Under the pieces are notes generated by a model, which ran no database searches, was not told where the DNA came from, and saw only the letters and a list, made by a program, of their open reading frames with translations. A DNA stretch of 64,000 nt from the NCBI GenBank assembly GCA_913057945.1, contig CAJXOF010000002.1, forward strand, positions 248,001 through 312,000, read 5' to 3'. This stretch comes from an uncultured Hyphomonadaceae bacterium (GTDB lineage: Bacteria > Pseudomonadota > Alphaproteobacteria > Caulobacterales > Hyphomonadaceae). Within the stretch, counting starts at the first letter, position 1. Each line of letters begins with the position of its first letter. Positions 32,047 through 39,790 of this stretch are shown piece by piece. A program made the position numbers and the translations under genes.

Positions 32047-32961
32047 TCAGGAAGTTTCGTGATTTCGCACAGCGTCGGCCAGGCTGACCTTGGCGCTGCC
32101 GGGTTTTAGCGGCTTGGGCTGGGAGTCCGATGGGCTCCAGCCGGACAAATGCACCACTTCAAATGTTGCGCGCACGCGTCCATCGGGATCGCTGAAGGTC
32201 TCGGTGTAAATTTCCATGGCGCGCAGCAGCACGCGGCGCGGCATGGGCCGCGTCATACCGGCTGCGAAAGCGGCGCGCTCCCCCATCCCCTTCAAATCGC
32301 TCAGTAACGCCATTGGAGTGGCATACCGCACCATGACCTGGTCCCGGTCGACGACCGGCAGGGCAAATCCCGCTCTTTGCATCAGGCTCGCCATGTCGCG
32401 CAGGCCGGGCAGGGGAGAGACACGGGCCGCGACGCCTCCGGTCAATTCCGTTTCCGCTTCCATCAGGCTGGCCCGCAACTCACTCAGCGTGCCCGCGCCA
32501 AACAGCGCGCCAAGGAACAGGCCGTCCGGCTTCAGCGCCTGACGAATCTGGACCAGCGCGCCGGGCAGGTCATTTACCCAATGCAGCGACAGCGCCGAGA
32601 CGATCAGGTCCAGGCTGGCTGGCGCAAACGGCAAATGCTCCTCATCCAGCACCTGGGCCTGCAGGCCGGCGGCCCGGCTGAGCTCGACCATGCCTTGGGA
32701 CAGGTCGCCCGCTTCGATTGTCCTGACCTTGCCGCTCGCCTGAACCTGTCTGGCAAGCTGGCCATCATGCGTGCCAAGATCGAAGGCGCGATCAAAGGAA
32801 TGGGATGTGTCGGCCAGCCGGTCGGCGATATCACTCGACACGCGCGCTTTCAGGAAGTCATATTCGCTGAAATTCGCTGCGGCCCGGCTGCGATTGCGAG
32901 CCACCCGTTCGCGGTCGAACAGGCGAGGCGGCGCAGCATTCGGGGGGACAGGGGAAGGCAT
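32047..32961 (-). CDS. class I SAM-dependent methyltransferase, BioC/NDUFAF5-like
   Basis: The 304-residue protein has the N-terminus LFDRERVARNRSRAAANF typical of alphaproteobacterial relatives of BioC and mitochondrial NDUFAF5. The SAM site is AFDLGTHDGQLARQV (a degenerate motif I), and IVSALSLHWVNDLPGALVQI follows. The exact substrate is not known; hydroxylation of a complex I arginine, or malonyl-ACP methylation, are functions of relatives. ATG 32961 overlaps the divergent comF start codon (CATG), an unusual arrangement. Confidence 0.85.
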   Translation of the reverse strand: MPSPVPPNAAPPRLFDRERVARNRSRAAANFSEYDFLKARVSSDIADRLADTSHSFDRAFDLGTHDGQLARQVQASGKVRTIEAGDLSQGMVELSRAAGLQAQVLDEEHLPFAPASLDLIVSALSLHWVNDLPGALVQIRQALKPDGLFLGALFGAGTLSELRASLMEAETELTGGVAARVSPLPGLRDMASLMQRAGFALPVVDRDQVMVRYATPMALLSDLKGMGERAAFAAGMTRPMPRRVLLRAMEIYTETFSDPDGRVRATFEVVHLSGWSPSDSQPKPLKPGSAKVSLADAVRNHETS

Positions 32962-33730
32962 GAGCAGCGATATGGACCACCGGGCCCGCATGGCAAAGGG
33001 TCTATTGCGCGCGACGGCTGAATTTCTCTGGCCCCAGCGTTCCCTGGTCAGTGGCCAGCGCGGCGCTGGCAAGGGGCCGCTCTCGCCGTCCGAATTCGCC
33101 GCTATCGGCTTCCTGTCCGATCCTGTCTGCGAAAGCTGTGGCCGACCGATGGAGCTGGATCTGGGACCGGGGGCGCAATGCGCGCCCTGTATTGCCCGCC
33201 CGCCGCGTTGGGATCGGGCGCGCGCTGCCCTCGTCTACGAGGCCGCCAGTCGCCGCATCGTGCTCGACCTGAAACGGTCCGGGCGCCGGGACGGGCTGCA
33301 TGTCATGACCGGCTGGATGCACAGGGCCGGGGCGCAACTGGTCGCCGAGGCGGATCTGATCGTGCCCGTGCCGCTGCACTATACGCGCCTTGTCAGCCGG
33401 GGGTTCAACCAGTCGGCCTGGCTGGCGCAGGGAATTGCCCGCCGCGCCGGCCTGTCCTGCCGCGTCGATGTCTTGAAACGCCGCCGCCGCACGCCGACCC
33501 AGGGCGGTCTCAGCGCCAAGGCCCGCCGGCGCAATGTGGCGGGAGCTTTCAAAGTTTCCGACCGCGCGGCAACTCATCTTTGCGGCAAGCGTATCCTGCT
33601 GGTGGATGATGTCCTGACAACCGGCGCGACCCTGTCGGCCTGCACGCGTGCCCTGAAACAGGCGGGAGCGCGACAAGTCGACGTGCTGGTGCTTGCGCGC
33701 GTTGTGCGGGAAACGGATGTCACCATATAA
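32960..33730 (+). CDS. ComF family phosphoribosyltransferase-like protein
   Basis: The 256-residue protein has an N-terminal CxxC...CxxC zinc motif (CESCGRPM, then CAPC) followed by a phosphoribosyltransferase fold with the PRPP loop RILLVDDVLTTGATLSA. In competent bacteria ComF takes part in DNA uptake or ssDNA handling. ATG 32960 follows AGGGGAAGG. Its first codon shares bases with the start codon of the minus-strand methyltransferase. grxC, DUF1178 and the aa3 subunit IV gene follow on the same strand. Confidence 0.9.
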   Translation: MSSDMDHRARMAKGLLRATAEFLWPQRSLVSGQRGAGKGPLSPSEFAAIGFLSDPVCESCGRPMELDLGPGAQCAPCIARPPRWDRARAALVYEAASRRIVLDLKRSGRRDGLHVMTGWMHRAGAQLVAEADLIVPVPLHYTRLVSRGFNQSAWLAQGIARRAGLSCRVDVLKRRRRTPTQGGLSAKARRRNVAGAFKVSDRAATHLCGKRILLVDDVLTTGATLSACTRALKQAGARQVDVLVLARVVRETDVTI

Positions 33731-33760
33731 AACGGGAAGAAACTATTCAGGAGCCCCTCA

Positions 33761-34018
33761 ATGGCTGATGTTACGATCTATACGCGCCAGTTCTGCCCCT
33801 ACTGCACGCGCGCTGTCTCCCTGCTGAAATCCAAGAACGTCAATTTCAATGAAATCGACGCCGGAATGGACGTCCAGAAAAAGGCCGAAATGGTTGAGCG
33901 GTCTGGGGGCGGACGCACCTTCCCGCAGATCTTCATCGGCGAAAAACATGTCGGCGGCTGCGACGACATGATGGCCCTGGAAAAATCCGGCGAACTGGAT
34001 TCGCTGCTCGGCGCCTGA
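33761..34018 (+). CDS. grxC: glutaredoxin 3
   Basis: The 85-residue thiol oxidoreductase has the active site C12-P-Y-C15, the cis-proline motif TFPQIFIGEKHVGG and the glutathione-binding GGCDDMMAL. It reduces disulfides and glutathionylated proteins with glutathione in the cytosol. It sits 30 bases after comF and 12 bases before the DUF1178 gene, a frequent alphaproteobacterial order. Confidence 0.96.
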   Translation: MADVTIYTRQFCPYCTRAVSLLKSKNVNFNEIDAGMDVQKKAEMVERSGGGRTFPQIFIGEKHVGGCDDMMALEKSGELDSLLGA

Positions 34019-34030
34019 TGTAGGATTGCC

Positions 34031-34471
34031 ATGATCCGGTATGCGCTGATCTGCTCTGATTGCGACCATGATTTCGAGGCGTGGTTTGCGTCCTCTGCGG
34101 CATTTGACGAGCAGTCGGGCCGCGGGCTCGTCAGCTGCGCAATGTGCGGCGGCGAAAACGTGGCCAAGCAGATCATGGCGCCCTCGGTACGCACGTCGGA
34201 AAACCGCATGACCGAACGGGATGAGGCGGCGATGGCACGCGAATTCATGGCGAAGGCGCGTGAGCATGTTGCGAACAATTTCGATTATGTCGGCGACAAT
34301 TTCGCGGATGAGGCGCGCTCGATGTATTATGGCGAGACCGAGGACCGGCCGATCTGGGGAGAAACCACGGCCGAAGAGTCCGAGGCCCTGCGCGAAGAGG
34401 GCGTCCCAGCCGCGCCGTTGCCGCGCGCTCTGACGCCGCCTCTGCCCAAGACGGACAAGCAACTAAACTGA
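34031..34471 (+). CDS. DUF1178 family protein
   Basis: The 146-residue protein begins MIRYALICSDCDHDFEAWF and carries two cysteine pairs (CSDC near residue 8, CAMC near residue 37), suggesting a small zinc-binding domain. The middle (AMAREFMAKAREHVANNFDYVGDNFADEARSMYYGE) is the most conserved part of the DUF1178 family, followed by a low-complexity C-terminus. The function is unknown. It is cotranscribed with grxC by spacing. Confidence 0.93.
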   Translation: MIRYALICSDCDHDFEAWFASSAAFDEQSGRGLVSCAMCGGENVAKQIMAPSVRTSENRMTERDEAAMAREFMAKAREHVANNFDYVGDNFADEARSMYYGETEDRPIWGETTAEESEALREEGVPAAPLPRALTPPLPKTDKQLN

Positions 34472-34554
34472 ACTGGAGCGCTTTGACGCGCTTGACCCTG
34501 CTTCGCCCTCATATATTACGCAGGTCACAAGGTTTTTGACGGGGAGTGCCCTAA

Positions 34555-34857
34555 ATGGCTGCCAGTGAATATCATCGTGGAGACATGGACATCAGCGCCC
34601 AGAAGGCGACGTGGGATGGTTTCATGGTGGGAAGCATCTGGGGCAGCCTGCTGGTGATCCTCACCGTCGGCTATGCCACGCTGGCGGTTGCCATCGGCAT
34701 GAACTGGATGATTTCCCTCGGCCTGATGGCCGTGTTCGGCATCGTCGCCGGCCTGGTCATGAATCTCGGCGGACGCTGGATGGCGACCGTGGTGCTGATG
34801 GTGGTGCTGGCGCTTATCGTCCAGCTGTTCATCGCCCTGTTCGGCCTGGTCCTTTAA
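34555..34857 (+). CDS. aa3-type cytochrome c oxidase subunit IV
   Basis: The 100-residue protein has a polar N-terminus (SEYHRGDMDISAQKATWDGFMVGSIWGS) and three hydrophobic stretches. The sequence around ISAQKATWDGFM followed by a membrane helix is typical of the small bacterial aa3 oxidase subunit IV family (COX4_pro_2). It is not next to the oxidase core genes. GGGGAG lies 10 bases before the ATG. It converges with the DksA-like gene, with six bases between the stops. Confidence 0.85.
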   Translation: MAASEYHRGDMDISAQKATWDGFMVGSIWGSLLVILTVGYATLAVAIGMNWMISLGLMAVFGIVAGLVMNLGGRWMATVVLMVVLALIVQLFIALFGLVL

Positions 34858-34863
34858 AACAGC

Positions 34864-35190
34864 TCAGACCGTCAGGTTTTCAGGCTCCTTGCAATCGGCA
34901 CATGTGGCGATGGCAGGATCGGCCTTGAGGCGCGTTAGCGCGATACGGCTTTCACAATTCGTACACAGGCCATAATTGCCGGCTTCCATGCGGGCGAGTG
35001 CGGATTCGATCCGGGCCAGCTGTTCTGCGTACTTTTTCAGGGGTCGGGATGTGCCTGCGATTCCGTACGGGCCTGCATCCTGGGTCAGGCGATCCGGTCC
35101 GGGGAGGGGAGGCATCGTCTTCATCTGAAGTGATGCTGCGACTCCTTTAAGGGCTTGGCAAGGCGTTTCAGGCGATTGAGTGTAATCCAT
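34864..35190 (-). CDS. DksA/TraR-family C4 zinc-finger protein
   Basis: The 108-residue product has a helical region (LKKYAEQLARIESALARMEAGNYGLC) and a C-terminal C4 zinc finger (CTNC...CADC), like short members of the DksA/TraR family that bind the RNA polymerase secondary channel. The acidic coiled-coil tip typical of DksA is not evident. The start is uncertain: ATG 35190 gives 108 residues and a later ATG at 35124 gives 86. It is divergent from the ABC transporter genes. Confidence 0.8.
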   Translation of the reverse strand: MDYTQSPETPCQALKGVAASLQMKTMPPLPGPDRLTQDAGPYGIAGTSRPLKKYAEQLARIESALARMEAGNYGLCTNCESRIALTRLKADPAIATCADCKEPENLTV

Positions 35191-35236
35191 ATCGACAAAC
35201 GTTAACGACCCCACGTTGAAAACGTAAAAGGACGCC

Positions 35237-36208
35237 GTGCCGATGCCCTCACCGCCCCTGATCATGACTTCCGTCACCAAACGGTTTGGTGCCTTCACCG
35301 CCGTGGACTCCCTGTCCCTGGAGGTGCCGGACGGTCAGATCATCGGGTTCCTGGGCCCGAATGGCGCCGGCAAGTCGACCAGTTTGCGCATGGCCCTTGG
35401 CATCATGGAGCCGGATTCGGGCGAGGTGGAATTGTTCGGCGAACGGCCAAATGTCCGCGCCCTGCAGCGGGTCGGCTTCCTGCCGGAAGAGCGCGGTCTC
35501 TACAAGAAGATGTCCGCGCGCGACACGATCAGCCATTTTGCGCGCCTGAAGGGCCTGTCGGCCCATGATGCCCGCGCCCGCGCCGACGAATTGCTCGGCG
35601 CGACGGGGCTTGAGGAGTTCAGCCGCACTCGCATCTCGAAACTCTCCAAGGGCATGGCGCAGAAGGTTCAGATCCTGTCCACACTGGCCCACCGGCCGGA
35701 CTTCCTGATCCTCGACGAGCCCTTCTCCGGGCTTGATCCGGTGAACCAGCAGGCGCTTGAAGGCCTGATCCGCACCGAACACGCCCGCGGCGCGACCATC
35801 CTGTTCTCCACCCATGTCATGGAACATGCCGAACGTCTCTGCGACCGCATCGTGATGATGGCGCGCGGCCGCAAGGTGCTGGACGGCACGCTTCAGGAAG
35901 CCTTCGCCACGCTGGGGCAGGGGGCGCGGATTTCGGTCGAGGCCGGATTTGATCTGGCCGCCGTGCTGGCCCCGAAGGGCTTCGAGGCCATCCGGACCCC
36001 GGATACCGGGCATGGCGAGACCTGGCGAATAGACCTGCCGCCCGGACGCGAGGCGCAGGACGCGCTGCGCGCCGCGCTGGAGGCAGGTGCCCCCATTACC
36101 GGCTTTGCGCCGGAAGAGGCCCGCCTGCGCGACGTCTTCGTTTCGCTGGTCGGTGAAGCCGACGCAGCCGCTCTTGCGGCATCGCTCGCAGAAGATGAGG
36201 CCGCCTGA
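35237..36208 (+). CDS. ABC-2 type transporter ATP-binding protein (NatA-like)
   Basis: The 323-residue ATPase has Walker A GPNGAGKSTS, the signature KLSKGMAQKVQIL and Walker B FLILDEPFSGLDP, followed by a C-terminal DUF4162-like extension. It energises export by the adjacent permease; NatA-type partners export Na+ or other small cations, but the substrate here is unknown. GTG 35237 follows AAAAGGAC; ATG 35243 is an alternative. Stop and next start overlap (TGATG). Confidence 0.95.
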   Translation: MPMPSPPLIMTSVTKRFGAFTAVDSLSLEVPDGQIIGFLGPNGAGKSTSLRMALGIMEPDSGEVELFGERPNVRALQRVGFLPEERGLYKKMSARDTISHFARLKGLSAHDARARADELLGATGLEEFSRTRISKLSKGMAQKVQILSTLAHRPDFLILDEPFSGLDPVNQQALEGLIRTEHARGATILFSTHVMEHAERLCDRIVMMARGRKVLDGTLQEAFATLGQGARISVEAGFDLAAVLAPKGFEAIRTPDTGHGETWRIDLPPGREAQDALRAALEAGAPITGFAPEEARLRDVFVSLVGEADAAALAASLAEDEAA

Positions 36209-37617
36209 TGCGCAACATATTGCTGATCTTTCGCCGCGACTATCTTGGTTATGTAAAGGCCTGGGGCTTCTGGCTCAGCCTTGCCGCTGTGCCCCTGTTC
36301 ATGATTATCGGCGCGGCGCTTGCCGGCTTTGCCGCGCAATCCTCGCCGGTCCGCTATTTCGCCGTCGTCGAACCCGGCAGCATCTATGCCGACGCGATCG
36401 AAGCCGAATTCCAGAGACGGGAGCAGGCAGACGCCGAACGAACAAGTGAGATCGCCGAACAGCTCGACCTGCCCGCGATGACCGAAGACGAAGCCCGCGC
36501 CGCCGCCGAAGGCGCCAGTGTCGCCAGCCGGAAATTCATCCCGGTGCCCGCTCCGGCAGAGTCGATTGACGGATTGCGGCCCTACCTGCTCGGCGAGAAG
36601 ACGGTTTCCGGCCCGCTGGGCGACAAGCCCCTCTTTGCGGCCTTCGTGCTGGCCGAGGACGGCAGCGAACTCGAATACTGGAGCGATGACGTCAATGTCG
36701 ACCAGCTGCGCTATCTTGGGCAGGATGCGATGCTGCGCCTTGCGCGCCGGGATGCGCTGACCGAGGCCGGGCTGGACGAGGATTTCCTCCAGAATGTCGA
36801 TGATGCGGCCTTTGCCGTGCCCGCCCGGCGTATCCGCACCGTCGAGGAACAGGACGCGGCGGGGAATGAGGTCACAATGGCCGACCGCGCGCCGATGTTC
36901 GTTGCTGGCGGGCTTGCCTATTTCCTCTGGCTGATGGTGTTCTCGATCATCCAATACCTGTTGATGGGCACGATCGAGGAGCGCTCGAACAAGATTTTCG
37001 ACACGCTGCTGACCTCGGTGAAGCTGCCGGAATTGCTGGCGGGCAAGCTGCTCGCCGTGTTCGCGGTCACCTCCACCATGATGCTGTCCTGGGGCCTCTT
37101 CGCCTTTGCCGGGGGGACAGTCGTTGCGACCCAGATTCCGGGCGTCGGCAATATCATCGAGCCGTTCGCGGCGGCGCTCGCCAATCCGGCGATCATCGTG
37201 CCGGGCCTGATCAGCTTCATTCTCGGCTATATCATGTACGGCATGATCTTCATGGCGCTCGGCTCGCTCTGCGACACGATCCAGGAGGCGCAGACCCTGC
37301 TCAGCCCGATGATGATCCTGCTCATGCTGCCCATGTTCGCGATCTTCATCGCCTTTCAGGATCCGGGCTCACCGATCATCGACATCGCCTCATGGATCCC
37401 CTTCTTCACGCCGTTCCTGCTCATCCTTCGCATGCCGCATGATCCGCCCATGTGGGAAGTCATCGCGCAGATGGGCGTGATGCTCGCTTCCACGTTGCTC
37501 GTCCTGTGGCTCGCCACCAAGGTCTACCGCGCAGGCGCCGTCCACGGCGCAGGCATCGGCGACATGGGCATCGCTCTGAAGCGCATGGTCGGGCTGAAGG
37601 GGAAGAAGGTGGCTTAG
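36208..37617 (+). CDS. ABC-2 family transporter permease (NatB-like)
   Basis: The 469-residue membrane protein has one N-terminal helix (about 20-43) and a large extracytoplasmic domain (about 45-225). Five or six further helices follow, including the motif YLLMGTIEERSNKIFDTLLTSVKLPELLAGKLLAVF typical of NatB/ABC-2 permeases. It forms an exporter with the preceding ATPase, whose stop codon overlaps its start. The low-GC small gene that follows is probably a separate unit. Confidence 0.94.
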   Translation: MRNILLIFRRDYLGYVKAWGFWLSLAAVPLFMIIGAALAGFAAQSSPVRYFAVVEPGSIYADAIEAEFQRREQADAERTSEIAEQLDLPAMTEDEARAAAEGASVASRKFIPVPAPAESIDGLRPYLLGEKTVSGPLGDKPLFAAFVLAEDGSELEYWSDDVNVDQLRYLGQDAMLRLARRDALTEAGLDEDFLQNVDDAAFAVPARRIRTVEEQDAAGNEVTMADRAPMFVAGGLAYFLWLMVFSIIQYLLMGTIEERSNKIFDTLLTSVKLPELLAGKLLAVFAVTSTMMLSWGLFAFAGGTVVATQIPGVGNIIEPFAAALANPAIIVPGLISFILGYIMYGMIFMALGSLCDTIQEAQTLLSPMMILLMLPMFAIFIAFQDPGSPIIDIASWIPFFTPFLLILRMPHDPPMWEVIAQMGVMLASTLLVLWLATKVYRAGAVHGAGIGDMGIALKRMVGLKGKKVA

Positions 37618-37739
37618 TTGGCTAGTGTTCAGGAGGCACTTGATTGCTGCGTATGCGCCAGCAAGACTCGGCAGGACTAGACATTGGACGGACGAGGTCG
37701 TTATGCGATGAAAGTGTCGCTAGTTCGGGGAATAGTCTA

Positions 37740-38024
37740 ATGATAATGATTGATTGGATCATTATATCCATTCCACCACTCATAGTGGCATGGGCATTGT
37801 TGTTTGGTGGCATAAAGCTTTTGATCCAGCGTGTGGGCAATCCAAACTTGGCTATTGGTCTCTTCGGCGTAACATTGTGTTGGGCGGCCGCAGCTGCATA
37901 TACGTTCCTCCTGACAGATGTGGCGAAGCAGATGATGAGCAGTCAGACCAAGGTGTTGTTATTGATTGGCGGCGGCAATCTACTTCTTGCGATCTGGAGT
38001 TATTTCAGGCCCAGGCAAAACTGA
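37740..38024 (+). CDS. small hypothetical membrane protein in an AT-richer patch
   Basis: From ATG 37740 the product is 94 residues with three hydrophobic helices (about 4-25, 35-55, 65-85) and a short basic end (YFRPRQN). GGGGAA lies eight bases upstream. Base composition and codon choice are clearly more AT-rich than the ABC and COQ9 genes on either side, which suggests recent acquisition. A frame extending up to 37644 has no good start. I do not recognise the family. Confidence 0.6.
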   Translation: MIMIDWIIISIPPLIVAWALLFGGIKLLIQRVGNPNLAIGLFGVTLCWAAAAAYTFLLTDVAKQMMSSQTKVLLLIGGGNLLLAIWSYFRPRQN

Positions 38025-38075
38025 ACAACGAAAAGCCTCCCGAAGTCGATCATAGATATCATCATCCAAAATCAG

Positions 38076-38110
38076 AAAAAGCCCCGCCAGCGCGAACTGG
38101 CAGGGCTTTT
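38076..38110 (-). terminator. Rho-independent terminator of rpsU (bidirectional)
   Basis: A stem pairs AAAAGCCC-GCCAG-type arms on both sides of the loop CGCGAA (38091-38096). On the minus strand it ends in GGGGCTTTTT directly downstream of rpsU. On the plus strand it also ends in GGGCTTTT, so it can serve the small membrane gene as well. Confidence 0.9.
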
Positions 38111-38138
38111 ATGGAAACCGGAGATCCGGAAGAGGGGT

Positions 38139-38348
38139 CTAGACCAGACCTTCGCGCTGGGCGCGCTTGCGAGCCAGCTTGCGGGCGCGGCGAACCGCTT
38201 CAGCGCGCTGACGGGCTTTCTTCTCGGATGGCTTTTCGAAGTACTGACGGGCCTTCATTTCCCGGAACAGGCCTTCGCGCTGCATTTTCTTCTTCAGCGC
38301 GCGCAGGGCTTGCTCGACATTGTTATCGCGGACGACGATCTGTACGAT
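38139..38348 (-). CDS. rpsU: 30S ribosomal protein S21
   Basis: The product is a small-subunit ribosomal protein with the family sequence [20 protein letters not shown] and a very basic tail. The family N-terminus (usually M-V-Q-I/V-x-V-R-D-N-N-V) falls on an ATC codon at 38348 with GGAGAAG at Shine-Dalgarno distance, giving 69 residues, the normal length. The only canonical in-frame start is ATG 38387, which adds 13 atypical residues ([13 protein letters not shown]) and lacks a ribosome site. I therefore favour initiation at ATC but cannot prove it. The COQ9 gene is divergent. Confidence 0.9.
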   Translation of the reverse strand: MVQIVVRDNNVEQALRALKKKMQREGLFREMKARQYFEKPSEKKARQRAEAVRRARKLARKRAQREGLV

Positions 38349-38475
38349 TGTTCTTCTCCATTCGTTAGGGGCGTCGCCCCGATTCATTTCGGTTGAGGCC
38401 TACAGACCTCGGAAGCGGGGCCTATATCACGGCTCTGGCCGATTGGCCAAGCCCTTAAAGCCATCAGGTTCAGTT

Positions 38476-39111
38476 ATGACACAAACACCGTCTGAAGTCC
38501 TTAGGTTCCGCTGGCTGGACGCAATGCTGCCGGATGTGCCCTTTGACGGCTGGACCGAGAGTGCGGCTGCCAAGGCTGCCGCGCGCGCCGGTCTGAGCGA
38601 AGGGGAGCAGGCGCTGGCCGCGCCAAATGGCGTGCCGGACCTGATAGATGCGTTCTTTGAGCGGGCCGGGCAGACGGCCCGCGATGCGCTGGCCGCACAG
38701 GATATTTCGGCCCTCAAGACACCCGCCCGCGTCAAAGCCGGTGTGCGGGCCTGGCTCGCCGCGCTGGAGCCGGACCGGGAAGCGGTGCGCCGCGCCGCCG
38801 TGCGGGGCCTGTTGCCCTGGGGCGCCGCCTCGGCTGTCCAGCGGACGTGGCGTGTCGCGGACATGGTCTGGGAGGAAGCGGGCGACACATCAGAGGATTA
38901 CAACCGCTATTCCAAGCGCGGCCTGCTGGCGGCGGTGATCCCGCCGATTGTCATGTACTGGCTGGACCAGCCTTCGGACGAACAACTCGATACCTATATC
39001 GACCGGCGGCTCAGCCTCGCCTCAGGCATCGGCCGGAATCTCGGCCGGATCGCCAAGCCATTGCTTGACGTGTTGCCGGTCTCGCGGCCCAATGGGTCCA
39101 CGAAGGCGTAG
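38476..39111 (+). CDS. COQ9 family protein (ubiquinone biosynthesis)
   Basis: The 211-residue protein has the COQ9 features FDGWTESAAAKAAARAGLSEGE (TetR-like N-terminal helices), RAAVRGLLPWGAASAVQRTWRVADMVWEEAGDTSEDYNRYSKRGLLAAV and a C-terminal hydrophobic lipid-binding helix region. COQ9 binds quinone intermediates and supports COQ7 hydroxylase. The divergent rpsU-COQ9 pair is common in alphaproteobacteria. ATG 38476 was chosen because the upstream frame runs into rpsU. Confidence 0.9.
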   Translation: MTQTPSEVLRFRWLDAMLPDVPFDGWTESAAAKAAARAGLSEGEQALAAPNGVPDLIDAFFERAGQTARDALAAQDISALKTPARVKAGVRAWLAALEPDREAVRRAAVRGLLPWGAASAVQRTWRVADMVWEEAGDTSEDYNRYSKRGLLAAVIPPIVMYWLDQPSDEQLDTYIDRRLSLASGIGRNLGRIAKPLLDVLPVSRPNGSTKA

Positions 39112-39113
39112 GT

Positions 39114-39223
39114 TAATTGTCAGGGAAGGATAAGGTGTCGGACAGAAGCTGAACAAACGCCCCAGGGGGCTGGGGGGGCTGATGGGTCCGGGGTGTCTGC
39201 TGAACACCTCCGTCCGACAATTA
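39114..39223 (+). other. structured intergenic segment with nested inverted repeats
   Basis: TAATTGTC (39114-39121) pairs with GACAATTA (39216-39223). TGTCGGAC near 39136 competes for the same right arm. Inside are the hairpins CCCCAG-GGGG-CTGGGG and GGTGT-N7-ACACC. No reading frame in the 252-base gap looks coding. It could be a small RNA, a degraded repeat element or a terminator region of the COQ9 gene; no U-run was seen. Confidence 0.35.
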
Positions 39224-39363
39224 GAAGATGATTGTCGTCGGGGGCGGACGCAAGGCGTAAACATGGCAAAACTGCCCCAATTACCCCGGTTTTGCATTAA
39301 ATTGCGGTTAGGCGAGCTTACCAACTCCCTTTTCGCGTCTCAGGAGAAACCAGAAAGGGAAAA

Positions 39364-39699
39364 ATGGCTGAAACAACGCACCGGCTAACGCCCCCGGAAC
39401 CGCGAATCGCTTTTCACAAGACGGAACTCCAACCGATTCTCGACGTCTATGGCCGACTGGTCATGGCAGGCAAGGCAAGGGATTATGCCATCGGTATGCA
39501 TAAGGACGTCGCGATCTTTGCCATTTTCCGACGACACGCCGAAAACCCCACCTGGCGCATCGAGAAACAACCCCATCTCCAGAACATGCAGGGCCAGTAT
39601 GTGGTCTACGGACAGGCCGGTCAGGTGCTGCGCCGGGGCCGCGAGCTGTCGCAAGTCTTGCGGGTCTTCGACCGTAGCCGCTTCCGCATCATTGAGTGA
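39364..39699 (+). CDS. DUF2794 family protein
   Basis: The 111-residue protein shows the pattern of DUF2794: FHKTELQPILDVYGRLVMAGKARDYAIG, then VAIFAIFRRHAENPTWRIEKQP, GQYVVYGQAGQVLRRGRELSQVLRVFD. It is widely conserved in alphaproteobacteria and its function is unknown. ATG 39364 follows AAAGGG. It ends just before the CtrA-like and LexA-like sites of the next gene. Confidence 0.9.
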   Translation: MAETTHRLTPPEPRIAFHKTELQPILDVYGRLVMAGKARDYAIGMHKDVAIFAIFRRHAENPTWRIEKQPHLQNMQGQYVVYGQAGQVLRRGRELSQVLRVFDRSRFRIIE

Positions 39700-39715
39700 A
39701 ATTCGACAGAATGCG

Positions 39716-39730
39716 TTAACACGCTGTTAA
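39716..39730 (+). promoter_or_regulatory. CtrA-type box TTAA-N7-TTAA
   Basis: TTAA (39716-39719), CACGCTG and TTAA (39727-39730), followed by C, match the full CtrA consensus exactly. The site lies 60 bases upstream of the unknown gene at 39791. CtrA is the cell-cycle master regulator of Caulobacterales and related orders; its presence in this organism is assumed, not shown. Confidence 0.55.
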
Positions 39731-39756
39731 CTAAAAAATTCTTGCGGAACGTTCTG

Positions 39757-39771
39757 GAACATTATAGGAAC
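39757..39771 (+). promoter_or_regulatory. LexA-type box GAAC-N7-GAAC over a candidate -10
   Basis: GAAC (39757-39760), ATTATAG and GAAC (39768-39771) form an exact LexA direct repeat read from the other strand. A further GAAC at 39747-39750 lies six bases before it. TTCTTG (39739-39744), 17 bases and TTATAG (39762-39767) are a possible promoter, with the -10 inside the LexA box, a position suited to repression. Confidence 0.6.
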
Positions 39772-39790
39772 ATGCTCATCAGAACGGAGC

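Noticed and set aside
39114-39223. Signal recognition particle RNA, tmRNA or RNase P RNA
   Set aside because: The conserved SRP loop, a tRNA-like end and RNase P core motifs were looked for and not found.
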